64,000 nt of DNA. It comes from Candidatus Sabulitectum silens. Its GTDB lineage: Bacteria; Fermentibacterota; Fermentibacteria; Fermentibacterales; JCC-6. Both the position numbers and the translations under genes were made by a program. Under the pieces are notes generated by a model. That model was not told where the DNA came from. It ran no database searches and saw only the letters and a list, made by a program, of their open reading frames with translations. Location of the stretch: NCBI GenBank assembly GCA_001875255.1, contig MJAN01000002.1:186001-250000 (forward strand). The letters run 5' to 3'. Of this stretch, positions 29,295 through 39,975 are shown piece after piece. Each line of letters begins with the position of its first letter. Within the stretch, counting starts at the first letter, position 1.

Positions 29295-30066
29295 TCAGCC
29301 GAATCTTCCGCTGATGTAATCCTCGGTCCTGCTGTCCGAGGGAGTGGTGAAATCTGCCTTGTGGGTCCGAACTCGATCAGGTTGCCCGCTCTGTTCTCAT
29401 CGGTGAGAAGAAAGGCAGTGTAGTCGCTTACTCTGGCCGCCTGCTGCATGTTGTGGGTGACAATGGCGATGGTGTAGTTCTTCTTCAGGTCGTTCATCAG
29501 CTCTTCTATCTTCAGTGTGGCCACCGGGTCCAGAGCCGAGGCCGGCTCGTCCATAAGGATCACCTCCGGTTCCACGGCGATGGCCCTGGCGATGCACAGC
29601 CTCTGCTGCTGACCGCCGGAAATGGACATGCCTGATTTGTGAAGGTCATCCTTCACCTCGTCCCACAGCGCAGCCTTTCTGAGACTTTTCTCAACTGTCA
29701 CCGCCAGCTCGGACCTGTTCTTCATGCCATGAAGCCTTGGTCCGTAGGCCACATTGTCGAAAATACTCTTCGGGAATGGGTTGGGCCTCTGGAAACCATT
29801 CCTACCTTCCGCCGAAGATCAACCACATCCTCGCCGGAGATGTCTTTCCCATCAAGATAAACCTTGCCCTCGGTGGTTACACCGGGAATGAGGTCATTCA
29901 TTCTGTTGAAGCTCCTGAGAAAGGTGCTCTTGCCGCATCCTGACGGACCGATGAAGGCGGTTATCCTGTTCACCGGAATATCGAGGCTTATGTCGTTCAG
30001 GGCCTTGAAGTCTCCGTAGAAGAGGCTGTATCCCTCTGCCTTCATCCTTATTTCCTGCTGTGTCAT
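29295..30066 (-). CDS. pstB: Phosphate ABC transporter ATPase PstB
   Basis: About 257 residues. The opening [15 protein letters not shown] is typical, Walker A is GPSGCGKST, the signature is [15 protein letters not shown], and [15 protein letters not shown] is Walker B with the D-loop. Frame breaks near 29805 and 29350 are bridged; the second restores the family ending [10 protein letters not shown]. It follows pstA by three bases and precedes phoU by thirteen. Confidence 0.95.
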
Positions 30067-30069
30067 CTG

Positions 30070-30936
30070 TTACCTCGTTTTCGCTGAGATCCGGCTGGTT
30101 ACGATGTTGATGACCAGGTTCATCAGAACGATCAGAGCAACCAGTACCGCCGCTGTGGACATTGCCTTGTCGAAGGCCCGTGTTTCCATGGCAAGGTAGT
30201 AGACATGCAGGGCCATGGTCCTTCCGCCGGACATGAGAGACTGGGGCACCCTGTAGCTGCCTCCCAGTGTTACGAAGAAGATCGCCGTTTCACTGACTAT
30301 TCTGCCGGCGCTGAGAAGAATGCCCGTGGATATACCGGGGAAGGCCGCCGGCAGGACCACCTTCCAGATGGTTTCCCACCTGGTGGCCCCGAGGGCCAGT
30401 GAGCCCTCTCTGTAACCGGCGGGTACTGAACCAAGCGCCTCCTCCGTGGTCCTTATGATCACCGGAATGATCAGACAGGCCCCTGCAAGGGAGGCTGAAA
30501 GTATCGAGAATCCGAAATTGAGTGCGGAAACGAAGAGGGCGTAACCGAAAAGACCGAAAATTATCGAGGGCACCCCTGCCAGGGTTTCCACGCCGAACCT
30601 GGCCAGGGAGACCAGTTTCCGCACCAGCCGGCTTTCGGCATTGGAGGAATACTCGGTAAGGTAAATGGCGGCGCCCACTCCCAGCGGTGTGGCAAAGGCA
30701 AGGGTTACGACTATCATGTAGAATGTGGTAACCACCGTTGAGTAGATACCGCCGTCGCCGGACAGCCCACCCCGGGGAGAGGTGGTGAAGAAATCCGGAG
30801 TGATCTGGGGAAGACCCCTCACCATTATGTAACCAACCACGAAAACCATTATGAGAACTGCTATCATCCCGGTGATCCAGAACATGGAAAAGGCTGTTCC
30901 CTGGGACACTTTCCTGTGCAGGCGGGAGTTCTTCAT
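30070..30936 (-). CDS. pstA: Phosphate ABC transporter permease PstA
   Basis: Intact 288-residue inner-membrane subunit with six predicted helices. EYSSNAESRLVRKLVS, ETLAGVPSIIFGLFG and the ATPase-contact loop YREGSLALGATRWETIWKVV are typical of PstA. Overlaps pstC by four bases (ATGA). Confidence 0.95.
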   Translation of the reverse strand: MKNSRLHRKVSQGTAFSMFWITGMIAVLIMVFVVGYIMVRGLPQITPDFFTTSPRGGLSGDGGIYSTVVTTFYMIVVTLAFATPLGVGAAIYLTEYSSNAESRLVRKLVSLARFGVETLAGVPSIIFGLFGYALFVSALNFGFSILSASLAGACLIIPVIIRTTEEALGSVPAGYREGSLALGATRWETIWKVVLPAAFPGISTGILLSAGRIVSETAIFFVTLGGSYRVPQSLMSGGRTMALHVYYLAMETRAFDKAMSTAAVLVALIVLMNLVINIVTSRISAKTR

Positions 30937-31859
30937 TGCTTTCTGTCTCCCCTGCTGATGGAGGATTTGAGAAGGAACCTGGCTGAACTGTTAACGATCA
31001 TTATCAAAATGAAAAGAACCACTCCGGTGGCAAAAAGGGCGCTCTCGTGAACCCCTGTAGCATAGCTTATCTCCACGGCTATGTTCCCGGTGAGTGTCCT
31101 CGCCCTGCTGAGGAATATGGTAAGGGGATTCCCGTTTGCAGCCGAGGGGATCACCACTGAATTGCCTATCACCATTATCATGGCGATGGTCTCTCCCAGG
31201 GCCCTGCCCAGACCGAGGACCACAGCGCTGATTATCCCCGGCCTCGCCGCAGGGACCACCACCCTGGCGATGGTCTCCCACCTGGTGGCTCCCAGGGCCA
31301 GGGAGCCCTCCCTGTAGCTTTTCGGAACGCTTCTAATGGCGAACTCGGAAACATTTGCAATGGTGGGAAGGACCATTATCGCAAGCACTATGGAGGCGGT
31401 GAGCAGACCGAAACCCACATTCCCCGGGGCGGGGATGGTCCGTATGAGGGGGACCAGCACCACCATTCCGAACAGGCCGTAGACCACCGATGGGATACCG
31501 GCCAGAAGTTCGATCGAGGGTCTGACAAGTCCGCTGACCCAGCCCGGGGCGATGTCGGAAAGGAAAACCGCGGTGCCCAGGGCAAGGGGAACTCCGATGG
31601 CAACGGCCCCGAAGGTAACCAGACCGCTGCCGGCGATCATGGCGAGTATACCGAACTCGCCGTTCCCCGGCCTCCAGACCTTTCCAAGCAGCAGGTTCCG
31701 AAGACCGATCTCCCGGAAGGCCGGCATTGCCTCCTTCGTTGTGAAGACAAAGATGAGAAGTACGATCAGCACTGAAGCCAGGGCGGAAACAAGCAGAACC
31801 GTCTTCATTGTTTTTTCCATTCCCGATCTCGCTCCATAATGCCGGCTTCCGGAAGTCAT
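30933..31859 (-). CDS. pstC: Phosphate ABC transporter permease PstC
   Basis: Intact 308-residue inner-membrane subunit. Family motifs are ELLAGIPSVVYGLFGM and YREGSLALGATRWETIARVV, shared with PstA at the ATPase contact, and GLGRALGETIAMIMVIGN. The ATG at 31820 (MEKTMKTVLLV) is an alternative start that lies closer to the first membrane helix. Confidence 0.95.
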   Translation of the reverse strand: MTSGSRHYGARSGMEKTMKTVLLVSALASVLIVLLIFVFTTKEAMPAFREIGLRNLLLGKVWRPGNGEFGILAMIAGSGLVTFGAVAIGVPLALGTAVFLSDIAPGWVSGLVRPSIELLAGIPSVVYGLFGMVVLVPLIRTIPAPGNVGFGLLTASIVLAIMVLPTIANVSEFAIRSVPKSYREGSLALGATRWETIARVVVPAARPGIISAVVLGLGRALGETIAMIMVIGNSVVIPSAANGNPLTIFLSRARTLTGNIAVEISYATGVHESALFATGVVLFILIMIVNSSARFLLKSSISRGDRKQ

Positions 31860-31882
31860 ATTCTACATCCCCCCGGTCAGTT

Positions 31883-32749
31883 CTATATGGCCAGGTAGCC
31901 CTCGGCTACCACTATTGCCTGTCCGTCCTCACCCTTGATGAAATCGAGCCAGTCGGCCACGGCACCCTGGGGCTCGCCGTAGGTGACCATGTTCAGGGGT
32001 CTGAAAACGGGATAGTCACCTGCCTCGACGGCTTCGGACGTGGGCAGGGAACCATTCACCATGAGGGGCTTGGTGCTGTCATCAAGGTAACCGAAGCTTA
32101 TGTAGGCGATGGTTCCGGGGGTGGAGGCGGCGGTGGTGCGAACAGCGCCGTTGGAGGGCTGAAGAATGGCGTTCTCGCTCATGAGGGCGTCGCCCAGAAC
32201 GAGCTCTTCGAAGGCGGCCCTTGTACCTGAACCCTCTTCCCTGGAGACCACGGTTATGGGGCCCGGTGTTCCGCCGACTTCGGACCAGTCGGTTATTGCA
32301 CCGGAGAAAATTCCCATGGCTTCTTCCATGGTTATTCCGTCCACATCCACATCGTGTCCGGTCACAATGGCAATTCCATCGTAGGCAACTGTGTGGATCA
32401 CGATCTCGGGACATTCCTCTATCTCACTGTCCTTGATCTCCCTGGAGGCCATGCCCACATCAGCGGTCTGCTCGGAGGCGCTCTTCACGCCAACACTGCT
32501 GCCGCCGCCACTGACTGTGATGCGAACATTGGGGTCAACGGCTTCGTAGGCTTCACTGAAGAGCTCGGCAAGGGGCTGAACCGTGGTGGAACCCACAACG
32601 CTGATCTCCACGGTTTCAGCCTGGGGTTCGCCGTTTCCGTCGGCAGCCGGGGTTTCGCCGGCTTCGCCGCAGGCGCTGAAGAGCACCATGAGGGCAAGAC
32701 CGGAGATGGCTGCAAGTTTTCCTTTAAGCATATTTCTTTTCCAATCCAT
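31883..32749 (-). CDS. pstS: Phosphate-binding lipoprotein PstS
   Basis: Periplasmic phosphate receptor of about 282-288 residues. A signal peptide leads to ALMVLFSAC, a lipobox, so the protein is probably membrane-anchored. Phosphate-contact segments are VVGSTTVQPL, TVSGGGSSVGV and SREEGSGTRAAFEE. ATG at 32731 (MLKGKLAAIS) is the likelier start because the signal peptide begins there with GGAAAAG upstream; ATG 32749 is in frame. The frame is intact. Confidence 0.93.
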   Translation of the reverse strand: MDWKRNMLKGKLAAISGLALMVLFSACGEAGETPAADGNGEPQAETVEISVVGSTTVQPLAELFSEAYEAVDPNVRITVSGGGSSVGVKSASEQTADVGMASREIKDSEIEECPEIVIHTVAYDGIAIVTGHDVDVDGITMEEAMGIFSGAITDWSEVGGTPGPITVVSREEGSGTRAAFEELVLGDALMSENAILQPSNGAVRTTAASTPGTIAYISFGYLDDSTKPLMVNGSLPTSEAVEAGDYPVFRPLNMVTYGEPQGAVADWLDFIKGEDGQAIVVAEGYLAI

Positions 32750-32761
32750 TTTTCGGGTTAC

Positions 32762-33813
32762 CTAGAACTTCATTCTCCAGCCGAAGTACATGTCTGTGTG
32801 GCCGTCGGTCTCTTCGTCCTGGAAGGAGTAGTTCCTCATGCCTATCTGGCAGTGTTCTTGCCGGAGTAGAGGTCGAGGTTGAGGCAGAAGTCGATGGCAC
32901 TGATGTCGTTCTCGGGATCCTCATCACCGGCGAAGCCGGGGCTGACCGTTTCGTACCGGATGGCGGGTCTTACGGCCTGAAGCATCTCTCCCTCGAGATC
33001 GAAGTTGGCCATCAGGGTCATTGCGTAGCCATTGGCGTCGGTCCAGTCCACATCGTCATCCATGGTGTCACCGATCATCAGGTACTCACCGGCGAAGTGA
33101 AGGTCGGCGGAGGGGCTTAGGGGGAAATCGGCGGTGGCGAAGATGTCCATGCCCGTTGCGCTGTAGCTCTCATCCATCGTGGAATCGGCATACTCGGCGG
33201 TGGAACCGATGGCGGCTCCGATCATAACTCCCTGAGTGGGGTTGATCATTGCCCTGGCGGTGAAGTTCTTCAGATCGTCATCCTCTGGCTCGTTGTCACC
33301 CTCGCCGTTGCTGTAGGTAAGGTCAATGTCCACCACACCGAAGTCAGCGTTGAGGTTAAGGCCGATGTCCCGCTTGCCGAAGTCGCTGATCATGTCCGCA
33401 ACCATTGCCCTGTCCCGGAAGTAGAGGCTGCTTCCGGAAATGAAGTAGTTGTAGCCGAAGGGTCTCTTGAAGTGACCCATGGAGAAGGTGAAGTTCTCGG
33501 TGAAGTGCATGTTCAGCATGATGTCTTCGGTGGTAAGGCTGAGGTCCTCGTAGGTGCCTGTGTACTTGGTGGGCTGAGCTTTGAAGGCTATCTTGCCGTC
33601 TACCCAGTCATTGAGAGTGGGAAGCCATTCGATTGTGGCGATAACATTGAAATCATTGTTGGGTTCGCCGTCGGCAAGCTCCTCGCCGTACATGTTGAAG
33701 GTGCTGATAACATAGCCCTTGAACTTGAGGAGTTCGGCTCCTCCGGTGGAAAACTCGCCGCCGGCCATGGCTGCCAGAGCGACTATCAGTGTAACTGCAA
33801 TCAAGTTACGCAT
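32762..33813 (-). CDS. OprP/OprO-like phosphate-selective porin
   Basis: About 350 residues. After a signal peptide come alternating strands, including LKFKGYVISTFNMYG, FKAQPTKYTG and SMGHFKRPFGYNYF, in the pattern of the porin O/P family. A frame break near 32850 is bridged to reach the ending DMYFGWRMKF, with the C-terminal phenylalanine that BAM recognises. It leads the pst operon and lies directly behind a candidate Pho box, so phosphate or anion uptake is the likely role. Confidence 0.85.
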
Positions 33814-33885
33814 TCAATACCCCTTTCGTGTTTCTGTTGAGCTGCCGGTTTACACTCCGGCTACCGGGGGAACATCAGGGGCTGC

Positions 33886-33924
33886 TGTTAAGGATGTATT
33901 TTGGAAATGTTAAGGAACGGTTAA
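33886..33924 (-). promoter_or_regulatory. Candidate Pho box, four hexamers at 11-base spacing
   Basis: On the minus strand, read towards the porin, are TTAACC (33919-33924), TTAACA (33908-33913), AAAATA (33897-33902) and TTAACA (33886-33891), each separated by exactly five bases. This is the layout of Bacillus-type PhoP boxes (TTAACA-like direct repeats every 11 bases); the E. coli box also has an 11-base period. The first unit overlaps the phoR stop codon. It lies 72 bases upstream of the porin start. No strong -10 box follows. Confidence 0.65.
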
Positions 33925-35628
33925 TCCGCCAGGGGCAATGTGAAGAGGAAGATCGAGCCTGGCCGGGTGTGCTGGTAACGCTTATGGAGCCGCCGTGGGC
34001 TTCCACAATGTGCTTTGCGATGGCGAGGCCCAGACCTGTGCCCCCATCTTCCGGGACCTGGAGCGGTCCACCACGAAGAATCTCTCGAAGATGCGCTGCT
34101 GTTTGTCCTCGGGTATGCCCTTCCGGTGTCCGATACCGCGAAACCGCCAGCGCCCCGGGATGAAACCCTTACCTCGATGCCCCCTCTTCTGTGTACTTTA
34201 TGGCGTTGTCGATGAGATTCACCAGGATCTGCTCCACCCTGTAGCCATCGGCCCTTACCTTCAGGTCAGGTTTGTCCAGATCGCAGGAAAGGGTAAGACC
34301 AGCGGAGGAAGCCGAGGCCTGAAAGAGTGGAAGCACTGTCTTCATAAGATCATCGACCCTGGTGACCTCCAGTTTCAGGAAGCTCCCTTCCCGCTCGACC
34401 TCGCTGAGTATCTGTATGTCCTTCACCAGAGCGATTAGCCTGTCGGTGTTCCTCAGGATCACATCCAGATAAACGTCGGCATCTCCTTCGGATTCCTCTT
34501 TCAGGGTTTCCGCATACCCCTTGATTGCCGTAAGGGGTGTTCTGAGTTCGTGGGAAACGTTAACCGCGAAATTCCGCTTGATCTCGGAGAGATTGAACTC
34601 CTGGGTAATGTCCCTGAAGGAGAAGACGCTGTCTTCCGAGTCCTCCACGGAGGCGGCGGTCCAGGCGATCACCTTGCCTGATAATCCAGTTTTCCGCCGG
34701 ACTTACCCCTCTGAAGCCTTCCGAATATCTCCCTGATCTCGCCTGGAACCGGGGAATCGGAATCGGAAAGCTCGAAAATGCTTCCGAAGGCCCTGTTGGC
34801 AAGAAGGATGCGATCATCCCGGGAAACCACCACAACCCCCTCGGACATGGAATGGAGTATTGCCCTGCTTCTGTTGTCCGACGCGGAAAGCTCCCCTATC
34901 AGATCTTCGGTCTTTGACAGTGTCTGATTCAGTGTCTTTGCCAGTGCATTCTGCTCAAGGGTGTATCCAGGGGCTGCCCTGGCGCCGAGGTCACCGCCTG
35001 TTACCCGGTCCGCCACCGCGGCAAGATCGGCAATGGGTCTGGAGATCCGCCGTGAGATAAGCCAGGCGCTGACAACGGAAATGATGAAGGCGGCGGCTAT
35101 GATCAAAGCCATCCGGGCAAGTACCGGGGATACCATTGCCGAATGGCTTTCAAAGAAGAGGCTGGTCCTTACCACCGCTGGAATGGAGTCTCCCTGAAAG
35201 ACCGGAACTGCTGCGTAGATCATTTCCCGTCCAAGGGTGGCGCTGTTCCTTGAGGAGCTTCCTGGAATTCCGTTAAAGGCGCTTATCACCTCCACCCGGG
35301 TCCTGTGGTTCTCCATCTCCCGGCTGTCCTTCTCGCTGTCGGAGAAAACGGTCCCGTCCCTTCCAATGACAGTGATCCTGGCATCCATGTCCGAGGCGGT
35401 AACGCTCAGTACGGAGTCCATCCCCCAGGTGTCGTCATTTGCCAGATACCGGTCAACCGTTGGCACAAGGGCCCTGGCGGAACGGATGAGGTCCTCGGTG
35501 GCCCTTTCCCTGAAGGCGCTGCGCAGGGATGAAAAGACAATGAGTGGAGCGATCACCGCCAGAAGCAGGATTATCCACAGATAGCCCCGGACGATGGACC
35601 TGAAAAGGGAGGGCATTCTTTCCTTCAC
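33921..35628 (-). CDS. phoR: Phosphate-regulon sensor kinase PhoR
   Basis: About 569 residues. Membrane helix 1 (YLWIILLLAVIAPLIVF) is followed by a ~130-residue periplasmic sensor, helix 2 (MALIIAAAFIISVVSAWLI), HAMP (SRPIADLAAVADRVTGGDL), a PAS-like domain, HisKA with SHELRTPLTAIKGYAETL, and HATPase with NLIDNAIKYTEEG. Frame breaks near 34676, 34185, 34130, 34035 and 33955 are bridged; the last part gives GLAIAKHIVEAHGGSISVTS and LFTLPLAD. It starts at GTG overlapping the phoB stop. The phosphate role rests on the pst neighbours. Confidence 0.9.
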
Positions 35629-36332
35629 TGATCCGGTTCCCCTACCCTGTAGCCTATTCCCCTGACATTCTGAACCATTTCCGCCGCTTCGCCCAGTTTT
35701 TCCCTTATGTGCCTGATGTGGACATCGACGGTCCTCTCGAAAACGAACTTCTCGCCGCCCCAGAGGTGGTCGAGGATCCTTGAACGGGAAAACACCCTTC
35801 CGGGGCTGTTTGCCATGAAATAGAGTATTCTGAACTCGGTGGATGTGAGGTCGATCCTTCTGCCCCCGACGGTAACGATGTATGTCTCCGGATCCATTTC
35901 CACAGCACCGAAGGAGACGGTTTCCGTGGCATCCTGCTTACTGTCATCACCGGATACCCTTCTGAGGACGGCCCTAACCCTGGCCACCAGTTCCCTGGGG
36001 CTGAAGGGTTTGGTCACATAGTCGTCGGCGCCCAGTTCCAGGCCGGTGACCCGGTCGGTTTCGTGATCCAGGGCTGTCAGCATTATCACCGGGATCCCGG
36101 AGTGTTCCGCGGAGTTCCGAAGCTGCCTGCAGATGTCGGTACCCTGAAGATCGGGCAGCATCACATCGAGGACGCAGAGTGAGGGAGAGTTCCCGGAGTT
36201 GAGCCAGCTAAGGAAGTCATTTCCCTTTTCAAAGGATACAACGCTGAAACCGGCACGCTGGAGATGAAGGTCGACAAGGTCCCTTATGTCAGCCTCGTCG
36301 TCCACTACAGCGATCAGTTTGTCCCTTTTCAT
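35625..36332 (-). CDS. phoB: Phosphate-regulon response regulator PhoB
   Basis: Intact 235-residue OmpR/PhoB-type regulator. The receiver domain has VVDDEADIRDLVD, phospho-acceptor VLDVMLPDLQG, and VTKPFSPREL. The winged helix has DLTSTEFRILYFMANSPGRV and TVDVHIRHIREKLG. AAGGA precedes ATG 36332, which overlaps the stop of the flippase upstream. It would bind the Pho box at 33886. Confidence 0.93.
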   Translation of the reverse strand: MKRDKLIAVVDDEADIRDLVDLHLQRAGFSVVSFEKGNDFLSWLNSGNSPSLCVLDVMLPDLQGTDICRQLRNSAEHSGIPVIMLTALDHETDRVTGLELGADDYVTKPFSPRELVARVRAVLRRVSGDDSKQDATETVSFGAVEMDPETYIVTVGGRRIDLTSTEFRILYFMANSPGRVFSRSRILDHLWGGEKFVFERTVDVHIRHIREKLGEAAEMVQNVRGIGYRVGEPDQ

Positions 36333-37539
36333 GGATCCTTCCCCTCTCCGCATCTTTTCAGTGTAAGGATAACAACGGTGAGGGCTCCTGCAAAGACCGC
36401 CGCGGCGGTTGCCCAGGCAGCGCCCACGCCTCCCATCTCCGGTATGAGCAGAATGTTCAGGAAAACATTGATCACAGCGGAGATGAGAACGCTCCAGAAA
36501 GAGTACTGCGGCTTGCCCATGGCGGAACCGGCGGTGGAGAAAAGGCTGCCAAGGGGTTTGATAAGGGCAAGCCCCCGAGAATGGCAAGAATGGGCCAGTT
36601 CTCATTGTATTTCCCCCTGTAGACAACATCAATAACCCATCTGGGACAGAGGACGAGGAGGGTTACCACGGGAAGCTGTATCAGCTGAACATAAAGGAAG
36701 GCCCTCATGGTCTTTCTGATCAGGTCGTGCCTGCGGCCCTCGGACCAGGCCCGGGATATCACCGGCATTAGAACCATGTTCGCCGCGGCGGACACCAGTA
36801 TCACCATGGATGTAAGTGCCCTGGAAGCCCCGTAGGCAGCCACATCTCCCGGGGGAGCCAGTTTTCCAAGCATGAGTATGTCCGTGCGGGTGTACACGAA
36901 CCCCGCCAGGGTGGTGCCAAGGGAAAAACCGGCGAACCCGGCCACCCGTCTGAGGGCATTCCTGCTGATACCGGCACCGGGGTCGAAAAGATCCCGGGCG
37001 GCCCATGCTCCGAAAACAAGGGCGGCGGCATTGGCCAGCGCCGTTGCCTGAAGGACCTGAACCGCCCCGGTGAGCTTTCCGGTGAAAATGAGCCATCCGA
37101 CTATTCCGCCCCTTATGGCAAGGATGATGAGATCGGTCTGCATCACCCTGACGGTTCCCAGCCTGGTGAGAAGCAGATTCCTCGGTATGTGGGAAAGGGC
37201 ACCGGAAACGGCGGCCACAGCGATCCAGGGGATTATTCCCCCGAGGTCGATGTCATTGTAGAAGGCATCAAGCGCCCCGAAAACAAGAAGGATAACCGCA
37301 GCGGCGACGCTGAAGCCCAGGGTCATTAGAATGGCGGTGTTCGCCGCGGTGGAGGTTTCGCCGGATGGCTTTTCGCTGCCCAGCTTCAGAAGGGCCTGAA
37401 GGACGAAGCCGCCCCCAAGCAGCCCGGCGAAGAGCTCGATGGACCTGGCGATGGAGTAGGCGGCATAGGCCTGGTCGGGCAGCTGCCTGGCTATGAAGAT
37501 GGACAATATTCCCCAGAGCGCCAGGGAACCCTGGCTCAC
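36329..37539 (-). CDS. Polysaccharide flippase, MATE/Wzx-like
   Basis: At least 403 residues and about 12 helices. FIARQLPDQAYAAYS matches the first conserved helix of the PST family, ALSHIPRNLLLTRLG and LGTTLAGFVYTRTDILMLG are typical loops, and ALIKPLGSLFSTAGSAMGK appears across a frame break near 36575. Only 14 residues precede the conserved IAR with the GTG start at 37539. The same frame extends upstream to a CTG at 37581 behind GGAGG, giving a more normal N-terminus. It probably flips lipid-linked glycan across the inner membrane. Confidence 0.82.
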
Positions 37540-37567
37540 CAGGGCAGGAAATCCGAGATTGACCGTT

Positions 37568-38797
37568 TTACTTCTTCTCAGAGACTTTCCTCCGGAAACG
37601 GAGCTGCTCCTTCGTGTCCTTCAGAAGATCTCTGAGGAATGGGCCTGACTCCGGTGATTCCAGAACCGATTCATACCAGGTAACGAAGGCTACCCATACC
37701 AGGCACAGAAGGAAGGCCAGTGCGGTGTAAAGCAGTACCATAACGGTGCGCTTGGGATAGGACCTGAGGTATTCCGGTGTGGCGGGAACGATTATCTCGA
37801 TGGTGGGGCTCTCCCTGGACTCCTCTACCCGCAGGGTTTCAAGCTCCCTGCGAAGGAAGAGGTAGACGGCGCTTCTGGTTTCCATGTCCATGAGAAGGGC
37901 CTCGTATTCCGCCAGGTATCCCGGAATGCTGTCCATCACCGGAAACACGCTGAGGGAATCGCCGGATGTGGACCTTACCCTGAGGGCGTTCTCAAGGTAA
38001 CGGTACTGGGCGCTGGCCTGGTTGTACATGGCGCTTCTGGCTGAAAGGTTACCGGAAATGCCCTCCAGAAGTGCGCCGGCGGTTACCATTTCGCTTTCTA
38101 TGGCAGCCATGGCGTCCATCATGCTGGAAGCCTGTTCCTCGGGGAAAACCAGACCGGTCCTGGTTCTGAACCCTTCCATGGCGTTCCTGGCGGTTTCCAG
38201 TGATTCAGCGGCCATCACCAGGGCCTCTTCGGTCTGTATCCTGCTTCGCCGGGCCCTGCTTGTGACAAGTGTGCTCAGCTCTTCATTGGCAAAGCGTATC
38301 ATGTCGTCTACCATTGCGGCGGCTTCGGTCCTTGAGGAACCCTCGGCAGTGACGAAGATGATGCCATCGGGGGAAAGGGTAACCGAGGACCGCTCGCCGT
38401 ATTTCTTCAGGGCCCTCTCCATGCTGATGGCCTTATATGTGTTTATGAGGTCATATTTCAGGATGATCCTCTCCTGGATCCGTCTGGAACCCAGCACCTG
38501 AACCGCAAGGGTCACATCAACACCGCCTAAGGCGGGAAGAATGCCGGAACCAAGTGCTCCCACAGCTTCCACGGCTTCACCAGGCCCAAGGGCCCCCGCC
38601 GTGGCGGAAAGCGATGTAGAGGTGGAACCGGGAACTATGGCCGCCGCCCAGGCCCCCCACCGGGGGGGCCGGGTCAGGGCCCAGACCGATGCGATCACAG
38701 CAACGATGAAGCAGACCGTCATTACCCGCCGGAGGTTCCTGGCCATGCGGCTGACCACCCTGGCGATGAACTTTTTTGAAAGGGGCTTATCTGTCAT
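37568..38797 (-). CDS. Wzz-type chain-length determinant
   Basis: Intact 409-residue protein with two membrane helices (RVMTVCFIVAVIASVWAL near residue 30 and MVLLYTALAFLLCLVWVAF near 360) flanking a long periplasmic coiled-coil region. A proline-rich PATPEYLRSYPKRTVMV lies just before helix 2, the hallmark of polysaccharide co-polymerases. There is no kinase domain. It sits between the exporter and flippase genes, where such proteins set glycan length. Confidence 0.88.
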   Translation of the reverse strand: MTDKPLSKKFIARVVSRMARNLRRVMTVCFIVAVIASVWALTRPPRWGAWAAAIVPGSTSTSLSATAGALGPGEAVEAVGALGSGILPALGGVDVTLAVQVLGSRRIQERIILKYDLINTYKAISMERALKKYGERSSVTLSPDGIIFVTAEGSSRTEAAAMVDDMIRFANEELSTLVTSRARRSRIQTEEALVMAAESLETARNAMEGFRTRTGLVFPEEQASSMMDAMAAIESEMVTAGALLEGISGNLSARSAMYNQASAQYRYLENALRVRSTSGDSLSVFPVMDSIPGYLAEYEALLMDMETRSAVYLFLRRELETLRVEESRESPTIEIIVPATPEYLRSYPKRTVMVLLYTALAFLLCLVWVAFVTWYESVLESPESGPFLRDLLKDTKEQLRFRRKVSEKK

Positions 38798-38804
38798 AGA
38801 CTTC

Positions 38805-39975
38805 CTATCTGGTCAGATAGATTATGGTGGAAGTAATTCCCACCACCGTGGCCAGAATACCTATCTCCTGCGAGTGCCGGGCAACCCAGCCGTAGGGAAC
38901 CTCTATAACATCCCCGGGAAGGACTTCCGTGTCCAGGCGTTTCGCCTGAGGCTATCTGTACGCCGTCCCTGGTCAGGGTGGTTCCCCCAAGGCTGCCGTT
39001 GTAAACCACTCCACCTGCCCTCTCGACGTAGGCCCTTACCGGAGTGCCGGGGGTATAGGCAATAATTCCCCTCTGGTGGACAGCCCCGGCCACATAAATG
39101 TCGTTGCCCTGAACCACCAGCCTCAGCGTATCACCGGAAGCCACCAGCTGGTCGGAAAAGCCCTCTCCCCGTGACCACACCGGAACGGAACCCGAAGCTG
39201 ACACGAGAAGGCTCCTGGCCAGGTCTATGTTCCCGGTTATTCCCCCTATGCGGTACATCAGGTCCTCTATTGTCTCACCGGCCATGAACTCCCAGGTTTC
39301 CATTTCCGGCACCCGATAGGAGTCGTTGTAGTTCCTTATCCCGGGACGAAGAACATACACGGGGTCGCTGACCAGGCTGAAGTGAACCACCGCACCGCCG
39401 TCTACGAAGGGATCGGATACGGGCTGCCCCGTCAGGGCATCGAAGTGGAGGTCGATCTCCACCGAATCCCCGGAGGAGGTAACCATCCAGCCATTCCTGG
39501 AGGCATAGGCTGATAGACCCCCTGCCTCGGATACCAGGTCACTTACCCTGTTAATGGCATAGAGTTGATACTGACCGGGCCGTTCCACCATGCCGTTGAT
39601 CCAGATCTTTACCATTCTGGGCTGTATGAGCCCCAGGCCTATTGCGGTACCCGGATAAAACCTTGAAACCAGTCTTTGAAGGGCGTTTTCCGCCTCGACT
39701 ATGGTCAGCCCGGAAACATCCAGCTGACCAATGCCCGAAAGCTGTATTATGCCGTCGCCGGAAACCTTGCAAAGGCTAAGGGGGGAAAGCCCTGAAACGA
39801 GCATGACCTCGCTGGTGCCGCCTTCAACCACCATCTGGAGCACATCTCCGGCCCCTACCACATAGGTGTTCCTGTCCACAGGTTCGAAAATGGAAAAACC
39901 CCATGCGACGGGCTGACTCTGGGAAGAGTCAGCGGGAGTGACCTGGCAGAGGAGGGAAGCGAGGATCAGTATCAT
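38805..39975 (-). CDS. Wza-type polysaccharide export protein
   Basis: About 390 residues. The poly-export domain starts [20 protein letters not shown]-like segments are ING...ERPGQYQLY and [20 protein letters not shown]. After a frame break near 38945, [20 protein letters not shown] leads to a C-terminal helix ([18 protein letters not shown]), as in exporters that span to the outer membrane. The N-terminus has a short signal sequence with a Cys but no good lipobox. Start overlaps the preceding stop (ATGA). Confidence 0.87.

Noticed and set aside
30205-30402. Small plus-strand frames within pstA and pstC
   Set aside because: Both permease genes are intact and strongly conserved on the minus strand.
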